Assembly (NCBI RefSeq): GCF_000454065.1
Contig: NZ_KE695655.1
Location: 87,684 to 151,683 of the forward strand
DNA: 64,000 nt
From: Brevibacillus thermoruber 423
GTDB taxonomy: Bacteria > Bacillota > Bacilli > Brevibacillales > Brevibacillaceae
Direction: 5' to 3'
Shown here: piece after piece, positions 25,789-33,089 of the stretch
Numbering within the stretch: the first letter of the stretch is position 1
Layout of the letters: each line of letters begins with the position of its first letter
Made by a program: the position numbers and the translations under genes
The notes under the pieces: model-generated
What the model was told of the DNA's origin: nothing
Database searches by the model: none
What the model saw: the letters and a program-made list of their open reading frames with translations, nothing else

Positions 25789-26631
25789 GTGAAAAAATGG
25801 GCTGTTTCCATTCTGTCCACTGTACTGGCATTGTCCTTGGCCGCATGCGGCAGTAAAACCGAAACCGCTCCGAATCCGGCCAACAGCGGTTCGGGCGGGG
25901 GCGAACAAAAAGAAATCACGCTGAAAGTGGGCGCTTCGCCTGTACCGCATGCTGAAATCCTGAAATTCATCCAGCCGAAACTGAAAGAACAGGGCATCAA
26001 CCTGGAAATCAAGGAATTTACCGACTACGTGCAGCCGAACGTACAGTTGAACGAACAGCAGTTGGATGCCAACTTCTTCCAGCATATTCCGTACCTGGAG
26101 CAGTTCAACAAAGACCAGAACATGAACCTGGTGCCGGTCGTGCCGGTACACATCGAGCCGTTCGGCGCCTACTCCAAGAAAATCAAGAAGATTGATGAAC
26201 TGGCGAACGGCGCAACCATCGCCCTGCCGAACGACCCGACCAACAACGGCCGCGCGCTGGCCCTGCTGGAGAAAAACGGCCTGATCAAGCTGAAAGACGG
26301 CGTCGGCATCAAAGGCACCGTAAAAGATATCGTCGAGAACAAGAAAAACCTGCAGTTCAAAGAAGTGGAAGCAGCCATGCTGCCGCGCGTTCTGGAAGAA
26401 GTGGATCTGGCGATGATCAACACCAACTACGCGCTGGAAGCCAATCTGGTGCCGACCAAAGACGCACTGATCATCGAAGACAAGGAGTCTCCGTACGCCA
26501 ACTATCTGGTAGCACGTCCGGACAACAAGGACTCCGAGGCCATCCAAAAGCTGGCGAAAGAGCTGAACTCGCCGGATGTGAAGAAGTTCATCGAGGATAC
26601 GTATAAAGGAGCGGTTGTGCCGGCGTTCTAA
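25789..26631 (+). CDS. metQ: Methionine-binding lipoprotein
   Basis: 280 residues, ATG-type start at 25789 (GTG in the text: CCGTGAAAAAATGG) behind AAAGGGGAAAT. Lipoprotein signal MKKWAVSILSTVLALSLAAC with the acylated Cys at residue 20. The NlpA/MetQ family is clear from LKVGASPVPHAEILKF, GINLEIKEFTDYVQPN, DANFFQHIPYLEQFN, MNLVPVVPVHIEPFG, ALPNDPTNNGRALALL and INTNYALEANL. It captures methionine outside the membrane for MetNP. A terminator follows at 26647. Confidence 0.95.
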   Translation: MKKWAVSILSTVLALSLAACGSKTETAPNPANSGSGGGEQKEITLKVGASPVPHAEILKFIQPKLKEQGINLEIKEFTDYVQPNVQLNEQQLDANFFQHIPYLEQFNKDQNMNLVPVVPVHIEPFGAYSKKIKKIDELANGATIALPNDPTNNGRALALLEKNGLIKLKDGVGIKGTVKDIVENKKNLQFKEVEAAMLPRVLEEVDLAMINTNYALEANLVPTKDALIIEDKESPYANYLVARPDNKDSEAIQKLAKELNSPDVKKFIEDTYKGAVVPAF

Positions 26632-26646
26632 GCCCATCCCTCCCGT

Positions 26647-26680
26647 GACGCCCGAATCGGTTGATTCGGGCGTTTTCATT
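26647..26680 (+). terminator. Terminator of the metNPQ operon
   Basis: ACGCCCGAATC (26648-26658) pairs with GATTCGGGCGT (26663-26673), followed by TTTCATTTT. Confidence 0.85.
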
Positions 26681-26691
26681 TTCATTTACAA

Positions 26692-26707
26692 TTGGAAACG
26701 TTTTCAT
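26692..26707 (+). promoter_or_regulatory. Candidate CcpA cre site upstream of the first OppA-like gene
   Basis: TTGGAAACGTTTTCAT fits the catabolite-responsive element consensus WTGNAANCGNWNNCW at every position. It lies about 100 bp upstream of the ATG at 26803 in an A+T-rich stretch that must contain the promoter (TATATT near 26759-26764). If functional it would tie peptide uptake to carbon supply. Confidence 0.45.
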
Positions 26708-26802
26708 AAAACAAAATTAAACTTACTTAAAATCGCTTTAATATTACTAAAAGTACAGTATATTGATAGTGGATCTTTTTGGAGGATAAGGGGGAATGTT
26801 TC

Positions 26803-28428
26803 ATGAAAAAGACAGTGTTTGCCGCGATGAGCTCCATCCTCGTACTGGGTGCGGCTCTGGCCGGCTGCGGCGGGGAAAAGGCGGCTGACCAGGCACAAGA
26901 CAAGACGGAGCAGCAGGAAAAGACCGGACCGAAAGTGCTGCGCCTGAATCTGCCCAGCGAACCGCCGTCCGCCGACCCCGGACTGATCGAAGAAAACATC
27001 GGGGGTGCGATCGCCCGCGCCACCTTTGACGGACTGACCCGCATCGGGGAGGACGGCAAACCGCACGAATCCGTGGCGGAAAAGATCGACATTTCTGAAG
27101 ACGGCCTCACCTACACGTTCCATCTCCGCGATTCGAAATGGAGCAACGGCGATCCGGTGACCGCCCACGACTTCGAATACGCCTGGAAGCGCGTACTCGA
27201 TCCGAAGCTGGGCTCCACCTACGCCTACCAGCTCTACTGCATCAAAGGCGCCGAGGAATACAACAACGGCAAGGGCAGCGTGGAAAACGTCGGCGTCAAG
27301 GCGCTGGACGACAAAACGCTGCAGGTGCAGTTGAAGAACCCGACGCCGTACTTCCTGGAGCTGACCGCCTTCTACACCTACTATCCGGTGAACAAAAAAG
27401 TGGCGGAATCCAACCCGAACTGGGCGATGGAAGCCCAAACCCACGTGGGCAACGGCCCGTTCAAGATCGAACAGTGGGAGCACAAGAGCAAGCTGATTCT
27501 CGTGAAAAACGAGAATTACTGGGACAAGGACGCCGTGAAGCTGGACAAGATCGACTTCTCCATGGTAGACGACGCGAACACCGAGCTGTCCATGTTTGAA
27601 CACGGCGACCTCGACTGGGCCGGCGGACCGCTGAGCGCGCTGCCGATCGACGCGATTCCGGCGTTGAAGGAATCCGGCAAGATGCAGACCCGCGCGATTG
27701 CCGGCACTTACATGTACAAGTTCAATACGGAGCAGCCGCCGTTTACCAACGCCAAAATCCGCAAGGCGTTTGCCTACGCGATTAACCGCAAGTCCATCAT
27801 CGAAAACGTGACGCAGGCCAATCAGGAACCGGCGATGAGCCTGGTGCCGCCGACCATGGCCGTCTCGTCCCAACCGTACTTCAAGGACAACGATGTGGAA
27901 ACCGCGAAAAAGCTGCTGGCAGAGGGCATGAAGGAGCTGGGCATCACCAAGCTGCCGCCGATCACGCTCTCCTACAACACGTCGGAAGGGCATCAAAAAA
28001 TCGCTCAAGCGATCCAGGACCAATGGAAAAAGGCGTTCGGGGTCGAGGTGAAGCTGGAAAACAAGGAGTGGAAGGTGTTCCTGGAAGACATGCACCAAGG
28101 CAAGTTCCAGATCGGACGCTCCAGTTGGACCGGCGACTTCAACGACGCGATCAACTTCCTGGATCTGTTCAAGTATAAAAAAGGCAGCAACAACGACACC
28201 AACTGGGAACATCCGAAGTATCAGGAACTCCTGAACAAATCGGCGGCGGAGAAGGACCCGGAGAAGCGCAGGCAAATCCTGGCCGAGGCGGAAGCGCTGT
28301 TCATGGACGAAATGCCGGCGGCGCCGATTTACTTCTATACCCAATCCTACGTGAAGAACGACAACGTGAAGGGCGTGGTGCTGGACGGTCTGGGCTTTGT
28401 CGACTGGAAGTGGGCAACCATCGAATAA
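26803..28428 (+). CDS. Oligopeptide-binding lipoprotein, OppA family (paralogue 1)
   Basis: 541 residues, ATG at 26803 eight bases after AAGGGGG. Lipobox ILVLGAALAGC is present. It is a class-C (SBP_bac_5) solute-binding protein: LPSEPPSADPGLIEENIGGA, LTYTFHLRDSKWSNGDPVTA, HDFEYAWKRVLDPK, NGPFKIEQWEHKSKLILVKN, FNTEQPPFTNAKIRKAFAYA and LPPITLSYNTSEGHQKIAQA. It binds oligopeptides outside the membrane. No opp permease or ATPase genes are in the window, so it must dock onto a system encoded elsewhere. It is closely related to the next two genes. Confidence 0.9.
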   Translation: MKKTVFAAMSSILVLGAALAGCGGEKAADQAQDKTEQQEKTGPKVLRLNLPSEPPSADPGLIEENIGGAIARATFDGLTRIGEDGKPHESVAEKIDISEDGLTYTFHLRDSKWSNGDPVTAHDFEYAWKRVLDPKLGSTYAYQLYCIKGAEEYNNGKGSVENVGVKALDDKTLQVQLKNPTPYFLELTAFYTYYPVNKKVAESNPNWAMEAQTHVGNGPFKIEQWEHKSKLILVKNENYWDKDAVKLDKIDFSMVDDANTELSMFEHGDLDWAGGPLSALPIDAIPALKESGKMQTRAIAGTYMYKFNTEQPPFTNAKIRKAFAYAINRKSIIENVTQANQEPAMSLVPPTMAVSSQPYFKDNDVETAKKLLAEGMKELGITKLPPITLSYNTSEGHQKIAQAIQDQWKKAFGVEVKLENKEWKVFLEDMHQGKFQIGRSSWTGDFNDAINFLDLFKYKKGSNNDTNWEHPKYQELLNKSAAEKDPEKRRQILAEAEALFMDEMPAAPIYFYTQSYVKNDNVKGVVLDGLGFVDWKWATIE

Positions 28429-28449
28429 GCAGGCACGGCACACGCCATA

Positions 28450-28479
28450 GAGAAGGGCCGAACGGCTCTTCTTTTTTTG
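28450..28479 (+). terminator. Terminator after OppA paralogue 1
   Basis: AGAAGGGCCG (28451-28460) pairs with CGGCTCTTCT (28463-28472), followed by seven T residues. Confidence 0.85.
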
Positions 28480-28487
28480 ACGTCCAT

Positions 28488-28516
28488 TTGAAAATATTTG
28501 GAACAATACGTATAAT
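28488..28516 (+). promoter_or_regulatory. Sigma-A promoter of OppA paralogue 2
   Basis: TTGAAA (28488-28493) and TATAAT (28511-28516) are 17 bp apart, about 30 bp upstream of the ATG at 28548. Confidence 0.8.
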
Positions 28517-28547
28517 AGAAAAGATTGGAAAAAGGAGGGAAGTAGAT

Positions 28548-30167
28548 ATGCGCAAAACCATGAGCATCTCACTCGGCACGCTGTTGGCCGTGAGTGCCGT
28601 GCTGGCATCCGTGGGCAGCGCCGCGGCAAGCGGAGCCGCCCAGCCGACAGCCGAAGCGAAAAAAAGCGGCAAGGTGCTGCGGGTCAACCTGGGTTATGAA
28701 ATCCCCACCGCCGACCCGAGCCTGTCCGAAGACCCGGTGTCCGCAGCGATCGTCCGGGCCACGTTTGACGGGCTGACCCGGACCGGCCCGGACGGCAAGC
28801 CGCAGCCGTCCATCGCGGAGAAAATCGACGTCTCCGCTGATCTCCTGACCTACACGTTTCACCTGCGGGACGCCAAGTGGAGCAACGGCGATCCGGTAAC
28901 CGCCCACGACTTCGAATATGCGTGGAAGCGGGCGCTCGATCCGAAAACGGGTGCCAATTACGCCTATCAGCTTTACTACCTCAAAAACGGCAAGAAGGCC
29001 AACAGGGGAGAGGCGAAGCTGGACGAGGTGGGGGTCAAAGCGCTGGACGCCAAGACGCTGCAGGTCACGCTGGAGCAGCCGACCCCGTTTTTCCTGGAGC
29101 TGACGTCATTTCCCACCTACTATCCGGTAAACAAAAAAGTGGCGGAAGCCAACCCCAAGTGGGCCAATGAAGCGGGCACCCACGTCGGCAACGGGCCGTT
29201 CAAGCTGGCGGCCTGGGAGCACAAACAGAAGCTGACGCTCGTGAAAAACGACAAGTACTGGGACAAGGATGCCGTCAAGCTGGACAGGATCGAAGGAACG
29301 ATGGTCGAGGACGAAAACACGGAGCTGGCCATGTTTGACAACGGCGAGCTCGACTGGGCCGGCCAACCGCTGGGGCAGCTCCCGCCGGACGCCCTCCCCT
29401 ACCTGAAGGAGGAGGGCTTGCTGCAAACACAGCCGATCGCCGGTGTCTACTACTACAAATTCAACACGGAGCAGCCCCCGTTTACCAACGCCAAAATCCG
29501 CAAGGCGTTCGCCTACGCCCTCAACCGGAAGGCGCTGAGCGATGAAGGCGTGATCGGCACTCATCTGCCGGCTCTCGGGTTCGTCCCGCCGACCATGACC
29601 GTTTCGTCCCACCCGTACTTCAAGGACAACGATGCGGAAACCGCGAAAAAGCTGCTGGCAGAGGGCATGAAAGAGCTGGGCATCTCCAAGCTGCCGCCGA
29701 TCACGCTCTCCTACAACACGTCGGAAGCGCACAAAAAGATAGCCGAAGCGATTCAAAAGCAGTGGCGGCAGACGCTCGGGGCGGAGGTGAAGCTGGAGAA
29801 CAAGGAGTGGAAGGTGTTTCTCGAGGACCTGCACAACGGCAGCTATCAAATTGCCCGCTATGGCTGGCTGGGCGATTTCAACGACCCGATCAACTACCTG
29901 GAGCTGTTCATGGAGAAAGACGGGGGCAACAACGACACCCATTGGGAAAACGCTGAATACCGGAAGCTGTTGACCCAGTCCGCCACGCAAACCGATCCCG
30001 AGAAGCGCAGGGAACTGCTGGCGCAGGCGGAAGCCATCCTGATGGACGAAATGCCGGTCTTGCCGATCTATTACTACACGCAAAGCTACGTGAAAAGAGA
30101 CCACGTGCAGGGCGTCCTGATCGACGGACTGGGCTTTATCGACTGGAAGTGGGCGAGCATCAAATAA
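28548..30167 (+). CDS. Oligopeptide-binding protein, OppA family (paralogue 2, no lipobox)
   Basis: 539 residues, ATG at 28548 behind AAAGGAGGGA. The family motifs are the same as in its neighbours (PTADPSLSEDPVSAAIVRAT, LTYTFHLRDAKWSNGDP, FNTEQPPFTNAKIRKAFAYA, LPPITLSYNTSEAHKKIAEA). The N-terminus differs: MRKTMSISLGTLLAVSAVLA followed by SVGSAAASGA has a signal peptidase I-like AxA site and no cysteine. In a Gram-positive cell this product would be released or held only by charge, whereas both neighbours are lipoproteins. It has its own promoter and terminator. Confidence 0.88.
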   Translation: MRKTMSISLGTLLAVSAVLASVGSAAASGAAQPTAEAKKSGKVLRVNLGYEIPTADPSLSEDPVSAAIVRATFDGLTRTGPDGKPQPSIAEKIDVSADLLTYTFHLRDAKWSNGDPVTAHDFEYAWKRALDPKTGANYAYQLYYLKNGKKANRGEAKLDEVGVKALDAKTLQVTLEQPTPFFLELTSFPTYYPVNKKVAEANPKWANEAGTHVGNGPFKLAAWEHKQKLTLVKNDKYWDKDAVKLDRIEGTMVEDENTELAMFDNGELDWAGQPLGQLPPDALPYLKEEGLLQTQPIAGVYYYKFNTEQPPFTNAKIRKAFAYALNRKALSDEGVIGTHLPALGFVPPTMTVSSHPYFKDNDAETAKKLLAEGMKELGISKLPPITLSYNTSEAHKKIAEAIQKQWRQTLGAEVKLENKEWKVFLEDLHNGSYQIARYGWLGDFNDPINYLELFMEKDGGNNDTHWENAEYRKLLTQSATQTDPEKRRELLAQAEAILMDEMPVLPIYYYTQSYVKRDHVQGVLIDGLGFIDWKWASIK

Positions 30168-30186
30168 CGTGTCGCAAAGAAAGGGA

Positions 30187-30214
30187 GAAGAGCCATCGTG
30201 CTCTTCTTTTTTTT
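30187..30214 (+). terminator. Terminator after OppA paralogue 2
   Basis: AGAAGAGC (30187-30194) pairs with GCTCTTCT (30200-30207), followed by a run of T residues. The next 120 bp (30218-30340) are very A+T-rich, with AAAATTTTTATAAATAAATA-type sequence, and probably act as promoter/UP region of paralogue 3. Confidence 0.85.
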
Positions 30215-30357
30215 GCTCATCCATACACGAATGTTTATTATTCCAATAAAAATTTTTATAAATAAATAAAATTTTATTAAATCATCGTAAAACTTGTTTA
30301 AAAAGAATATATATGGATGTATATTGAGAAAAGATTTAGACAAGGGGGATAAGTGGC

Positions 30358-31998
30358 ATGAAAAAGAATATTTTTGTAGCGATGAGTTCCATCCTCGTGC
30401 TCGGCGCCGCCCTCGCAGGGTGCGGAGGCAATCAGGCCCAATCGGACAATCCAAACCAGGGTGGCTCTCAGGCGGCGGAATCCGCGGCGAAAACCGGCCC
30501 GCAGGTGCTGAAGTGGAACCTTCACTCCGAACCGCCTACGGCTGACCCGGGCCTCTCCGAAGATACAACCTCTGCGGCCATCATTCGTGCGACGTTCGAC
30601 GGGCTTACCCGGATCGGAGCGGACGGTCAGCCGCATGAGTCCGTTGCGGAAAAAATCGACGTTTCCGAAGACGGCCTCACGTACACCTTCCATCTGCGCG
30701 ACTCCAAGTGGAGCAACGGCGATCCGGTGACCGCGCACGACTTCGAGTTCGCCTGGAAGCGCGCGCTCGACCCGAAAACCGGAGCGGCCTACGCGTACCA
30801 ACTGTACTACATCAAGAACGGGGAAGCGTACAACAAGAACAAGGCCAAAGCGGAAGATGTCGGCGTCAAGGCGCTGGACGACAAGACGCTGGAAGTGAAG
30901 CTGGAAAACCCGACGCCTTTCTTCAAGGAACTGACGGCGTTCCCGACCTATTACCCGGTCAACAGGAAACTGGTTGAATCCAACCCGAACTGGGCCATGG
31001 AAGCGAGCACCCACGTGGGGAACGGTCCGTTCAAGATGGCAGAATGGGAGCACAAGAACAAGCTGGTGCTCGTGAAAAACGAAAACTACTGGGACAAAGA
31101 TGTGGTAAAAGTGGACAGAATCGAGTTCTCCATGGTGGAAGACGAGAACACCGAGCTGTCCATGTTTGACAACGGCGAGCTCGACTGGGCCGGTGCGCCG
31201 ATGAGCGCACTGCCGACGGACGCCATTCCGGCTCTGAAAGAATCCGGCAAGATGCACACCCAGCCGATCGCAGGTGTCTACTGGTATAAGTTCAACACGG
31301 AAAAACCTCCGTTTAACAATGTAAAAATTCGTAAAGCGTTTGCGTACGCGATCGACCGTCAATCCCTGATCGACAACGTGCTGCAAGCGGGCCAACTTCC
31401 GGCTATGGGCGCGGTTCCGCCGTCGATGGCGCTGAACAAGGACGGCTACTTCAAGGACAACGACGTGGAGACCGCGAAGAAGCTGCTGGCAGAAGGCATG
31501 AAGGAGCTGGGCATCACCAAGATGCCGCCGATCACGCTCTCCTACAACACGTCCGAAGGGCACCAAAAAATCGCCCAAGCGATCCAGGACCAATGGAAGA
31601 AAAACCTGGGCGTCGATGTGAAGCTGGAAAACAAGGAGTGGAAGGTGTACATCGAAGACCTGCACCAAGGCAAGTTCCAAATCGGACGCCAGGGCTGGCT
31701 GGGCGACTTCAACGACCCGATCAACTTCCTGGAGCTGTTTAAGGAAAAAATGGGCGGCAACAACGACACCCGTTGGGAACATCCGAAGTTCAAGGAGCTG
31801 CTGGACCAGTCCGCTCTGGAAAAGGATCCGGAGAAGCGCAAGCAGATCCTGGCCGATGCCGAGAAAATCTTCATGGACGAAATGCCGGTCATCCCGATCT
31901 ACTTCTACACCAACTCCTGGGTGCAAAAGGAGAACCTCAAAGGCATCGTCATCGGTGGGCTCGGCGACATCGACTGGAAATGGGCTTCCATTGAATAA
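30358..31998 (+). CDS. Oligopeptide-binding lipoprotein, OppA family (paralogue 3)
   Basis: 546 residues, ATG at 30358 behind AAGGGGGATAAG. Signal and lipobox MKKNIFVAMSSILVLGAALA-GC are nearly identical to paralogue 1. The SBP_bac_5 motifs include LHSEPPTADPGLSEDTTSAA, NGPFKMAEWEHKNKLVLVKN, FNTEKPPFNNVKIRKAFAYA and MPPITLSYNTSEGHQKIAQA. Long blocks are identical to paralogue 1 even at the nucleotide level, as expected of recent duplication or gene conversion. A long A+T-rich upstream region suggests strong or regulated expression. Peptide import receptor; permease partners are elsewhere. Confidence 0.9.
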   Translation: MKKNIFVAMSSILVLGAALAGCGGNQAQSDNPNQGGSQAAESAAKTGPQVLKWNLHSEPPTADPGLSEDTTSAAIIRATFDGLTRIGADGQPHESVAEKIDVSEDGLTYTFHLRDSKWSNGDPVTAHDFEFAWKRALDPKTGAAYAYQLYYIKNGEAYNKNKAKAEDVGVKALDDKTLEVKLENPTPFFKELTAFPTYYPVNRKLVESNPNWAMEASTHVGNGPFKMAEWEHKNKLVLVKNENYWDKDVVKVDRIEFSMVEDENTELSMFDNGELDWAGAPMSALPTDAIPALKESGKMHTQPIAGVYWYKFNTEKPPFNNVKIRKAFAYAIDRQSLIDNVLQAGQLPAMGAVPPSMALNKDGYFKDNDVETAKKLLAEGMKELGITKMPPITLSYNTSEGHQKIAQAIQDQWKKNLGVDVKLENKEWKVYIEDLHQGKFQIGRQGWLGDFNDPINFLELFKEKMGGNNDTRWEHPKFKELLDQSALEKDPEKRKQILADAEKIFMDEMPVIPIYFYTNSWVQKENLKGIVIGGLGDIDWKWASIE

Positions 31999-32008
31999 TG
32001 CGCGGAAC

Positions 32009-32044
32009 AGAGAGGCACATGCGTGTGCTTCTCTTCTTTTTTTT
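32009..32044 (+). terminator. Terminator after OppA paralogue 3
   Basis: AGAGAGGCAC (32009-32018) pairs with GTGCTTCTCT (32025-32034), followed by a long T run. Confidence 0.85.
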
Positions 32045-32129
32045 CGCCCGCCATGGACATTCGACCAAACCCCCAAAGTCCTTTGGTCATAGAGTAACAA
32101 GGAATAAACCGAACCAAGGGGGAGAAGCC

Positions 32130-32387
32130 GTGGATCTTGGAAAGCTGTTGAGCCTGGTTAAGTCGATTCCGAAAGAAAAGTTGAAGACAGACGCAGGGCT
32201 GAAGGAAGTGATCCGCGATCTGGGCAGAAAGACCGGAAAGTCGTTTACCGATCAGGAGCTGAATCAGTACGTGGCGCAGTTTCGGCGGTTGGCCCAGACG
32301 GAGAACGTTAACAGCCTGTTGAACAAGCTGGGCCAAAAGGGGATTAAGGAAAGCGACCTGAACAACATCAAGAAACGACTGAGATAG
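32130..32387 (+). CDS. Small hypothetical protein
   Basis: 85 residues, GTG at 32130 behind AAGGGGGAGAAG. The sequence is helical and charged: LGKLLSLVKSIPKEKLKTDA, GLKEVIRDLGRKTGKSFTDQ and ELNQYVAQFRRLAQ. I do not recognise it firmly. The arrangement of a helix, a conserved RKTGKxFTDxEL turn and a second helix recalls the small sporulation protein SpoVIF, but the similarity is weak. The next gene begins 17 bp downstream and is probably translated from the same mRNA. Confidence 0.55.
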   Translation: MDLGKLLSLVKSIPKEKLKTDAGLKEVIRDLGRKTGKSFTDQELNQYVAQFRRLAQTENVNSLLNKLGQKGIKESDLNNIKKRLR

Positions 32388-32403
32388 CGGGGGAGGTGGA
32401 ACT

Positions 32404-32883
32404 ATCGCTCAGAAGACGAAAGGCAAGCAAAAAAACACCGTCTCCCATGCGCAGCTGCTGGAGACGATAAACCAGTTGGCCGAAGCCCACAACTCCAGCA
32501 AAGAACAGATCATTAGCGAAATGGACCAGGTGCGGATTGAACTGCAGGAGATGAAGGAGACGCTCAACCGCTTGAAGGTACAGCCGCCGGCCCAGAGGCG
32601 GGGGCCGCTCTTTCGCCGCCGTCGGAGGGTGCCGGTCCAGGTGGAGCCGGAAAAGCCCAAGCTCTCCTTGTCTCTGGAAGATCTGCTGCCTTTGCTGCCC
32701 CATTTGAGCGGGACGTTTCCTCAATTGAAAAATCCGAAGGTGGCGGAGTCGATCAAGGTGCTTGCCAATCCGGCCGTGATGGCCATGATTCAGCAGTTCC
32801 TGGCAAACAGCGGTCTGACAGGCAAATCCGTCACCCAGGCCAGCCGGAAGGAAAGACGTTCTCCGGGCTGGGGCAGACGTTGA
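32404..32883 (+). CDS. Hypothetical coiled-coil protein with apparent ATC start
   Basis: A strong SD (GGGGGAGGTGG, 32388-32398) is followed five bases later by ATC GCT CAG AAG ACG AAA, where one expects ATG. An in-frame TGA lies just upstream, so no other start exists close to the SD; the first ordinary start codon is TTG at 32476, which has no SD. The 159-residue product has a coiled coil (residues ~15-65: ETINQLAEAHNSSKEQIISE, MDQVRIELQEMKETLNRLKV), a basic stretch RRGPLFRRRRRVP and a hydrophobic LEDLLPLLPHLSG segment. Function unknown. The gene is either initiated at ATC or carries a mutated start. Confidence 0.5.
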   Translation: MAQKTKGKQKNTVSHAQLLETINQLAEAHNSSKEQIISEMDQVRIELQEMKETLNRLKVQPPAQRRGPLFRRRRRVPVQVEPEKPKLSLSLEDLLPLLPHLSGTFPQLKNPKVAESIKVLANPAVMAMIQQFLANSGLTGKSVTQASRKERRSPGWGRR

Positions 32884-32917
32884 GGCGTTCTCTACAAGGA
32901 AGCGCCTCTTTTTTTGT
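32882..32917 (+). terminator. Terminator after the coiled-coil gene
   Basis: GAGGCGTTCTC (32882-32892) pairs with GAAGCGCCTC (32899-32908), followed by seven T residues. Confidence 0.85.
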
Positions 32918-33089
32918 CCGCAGAAAAATATTGGAAAAAATGTGCCGTAATTCGACACATTTTTTCTTTTTTCGACTGAATTTGGTCCAAAACTCCTACA
33001 AACTTTGTCGCCTTTGCTGCGTCTAATACTATGGCGCATCCCGCTCGGTAGTTTATGCCAAATCGAGAAAACCAACGGAGGAGGTCAGG

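Noticed and set aside
27138..27599. Arg/Gln-rich frames inside the OppA genes
   Set aside because: They repeat at equivalent positions in the paralogues only because the true coding frame is conserved; no start signals.
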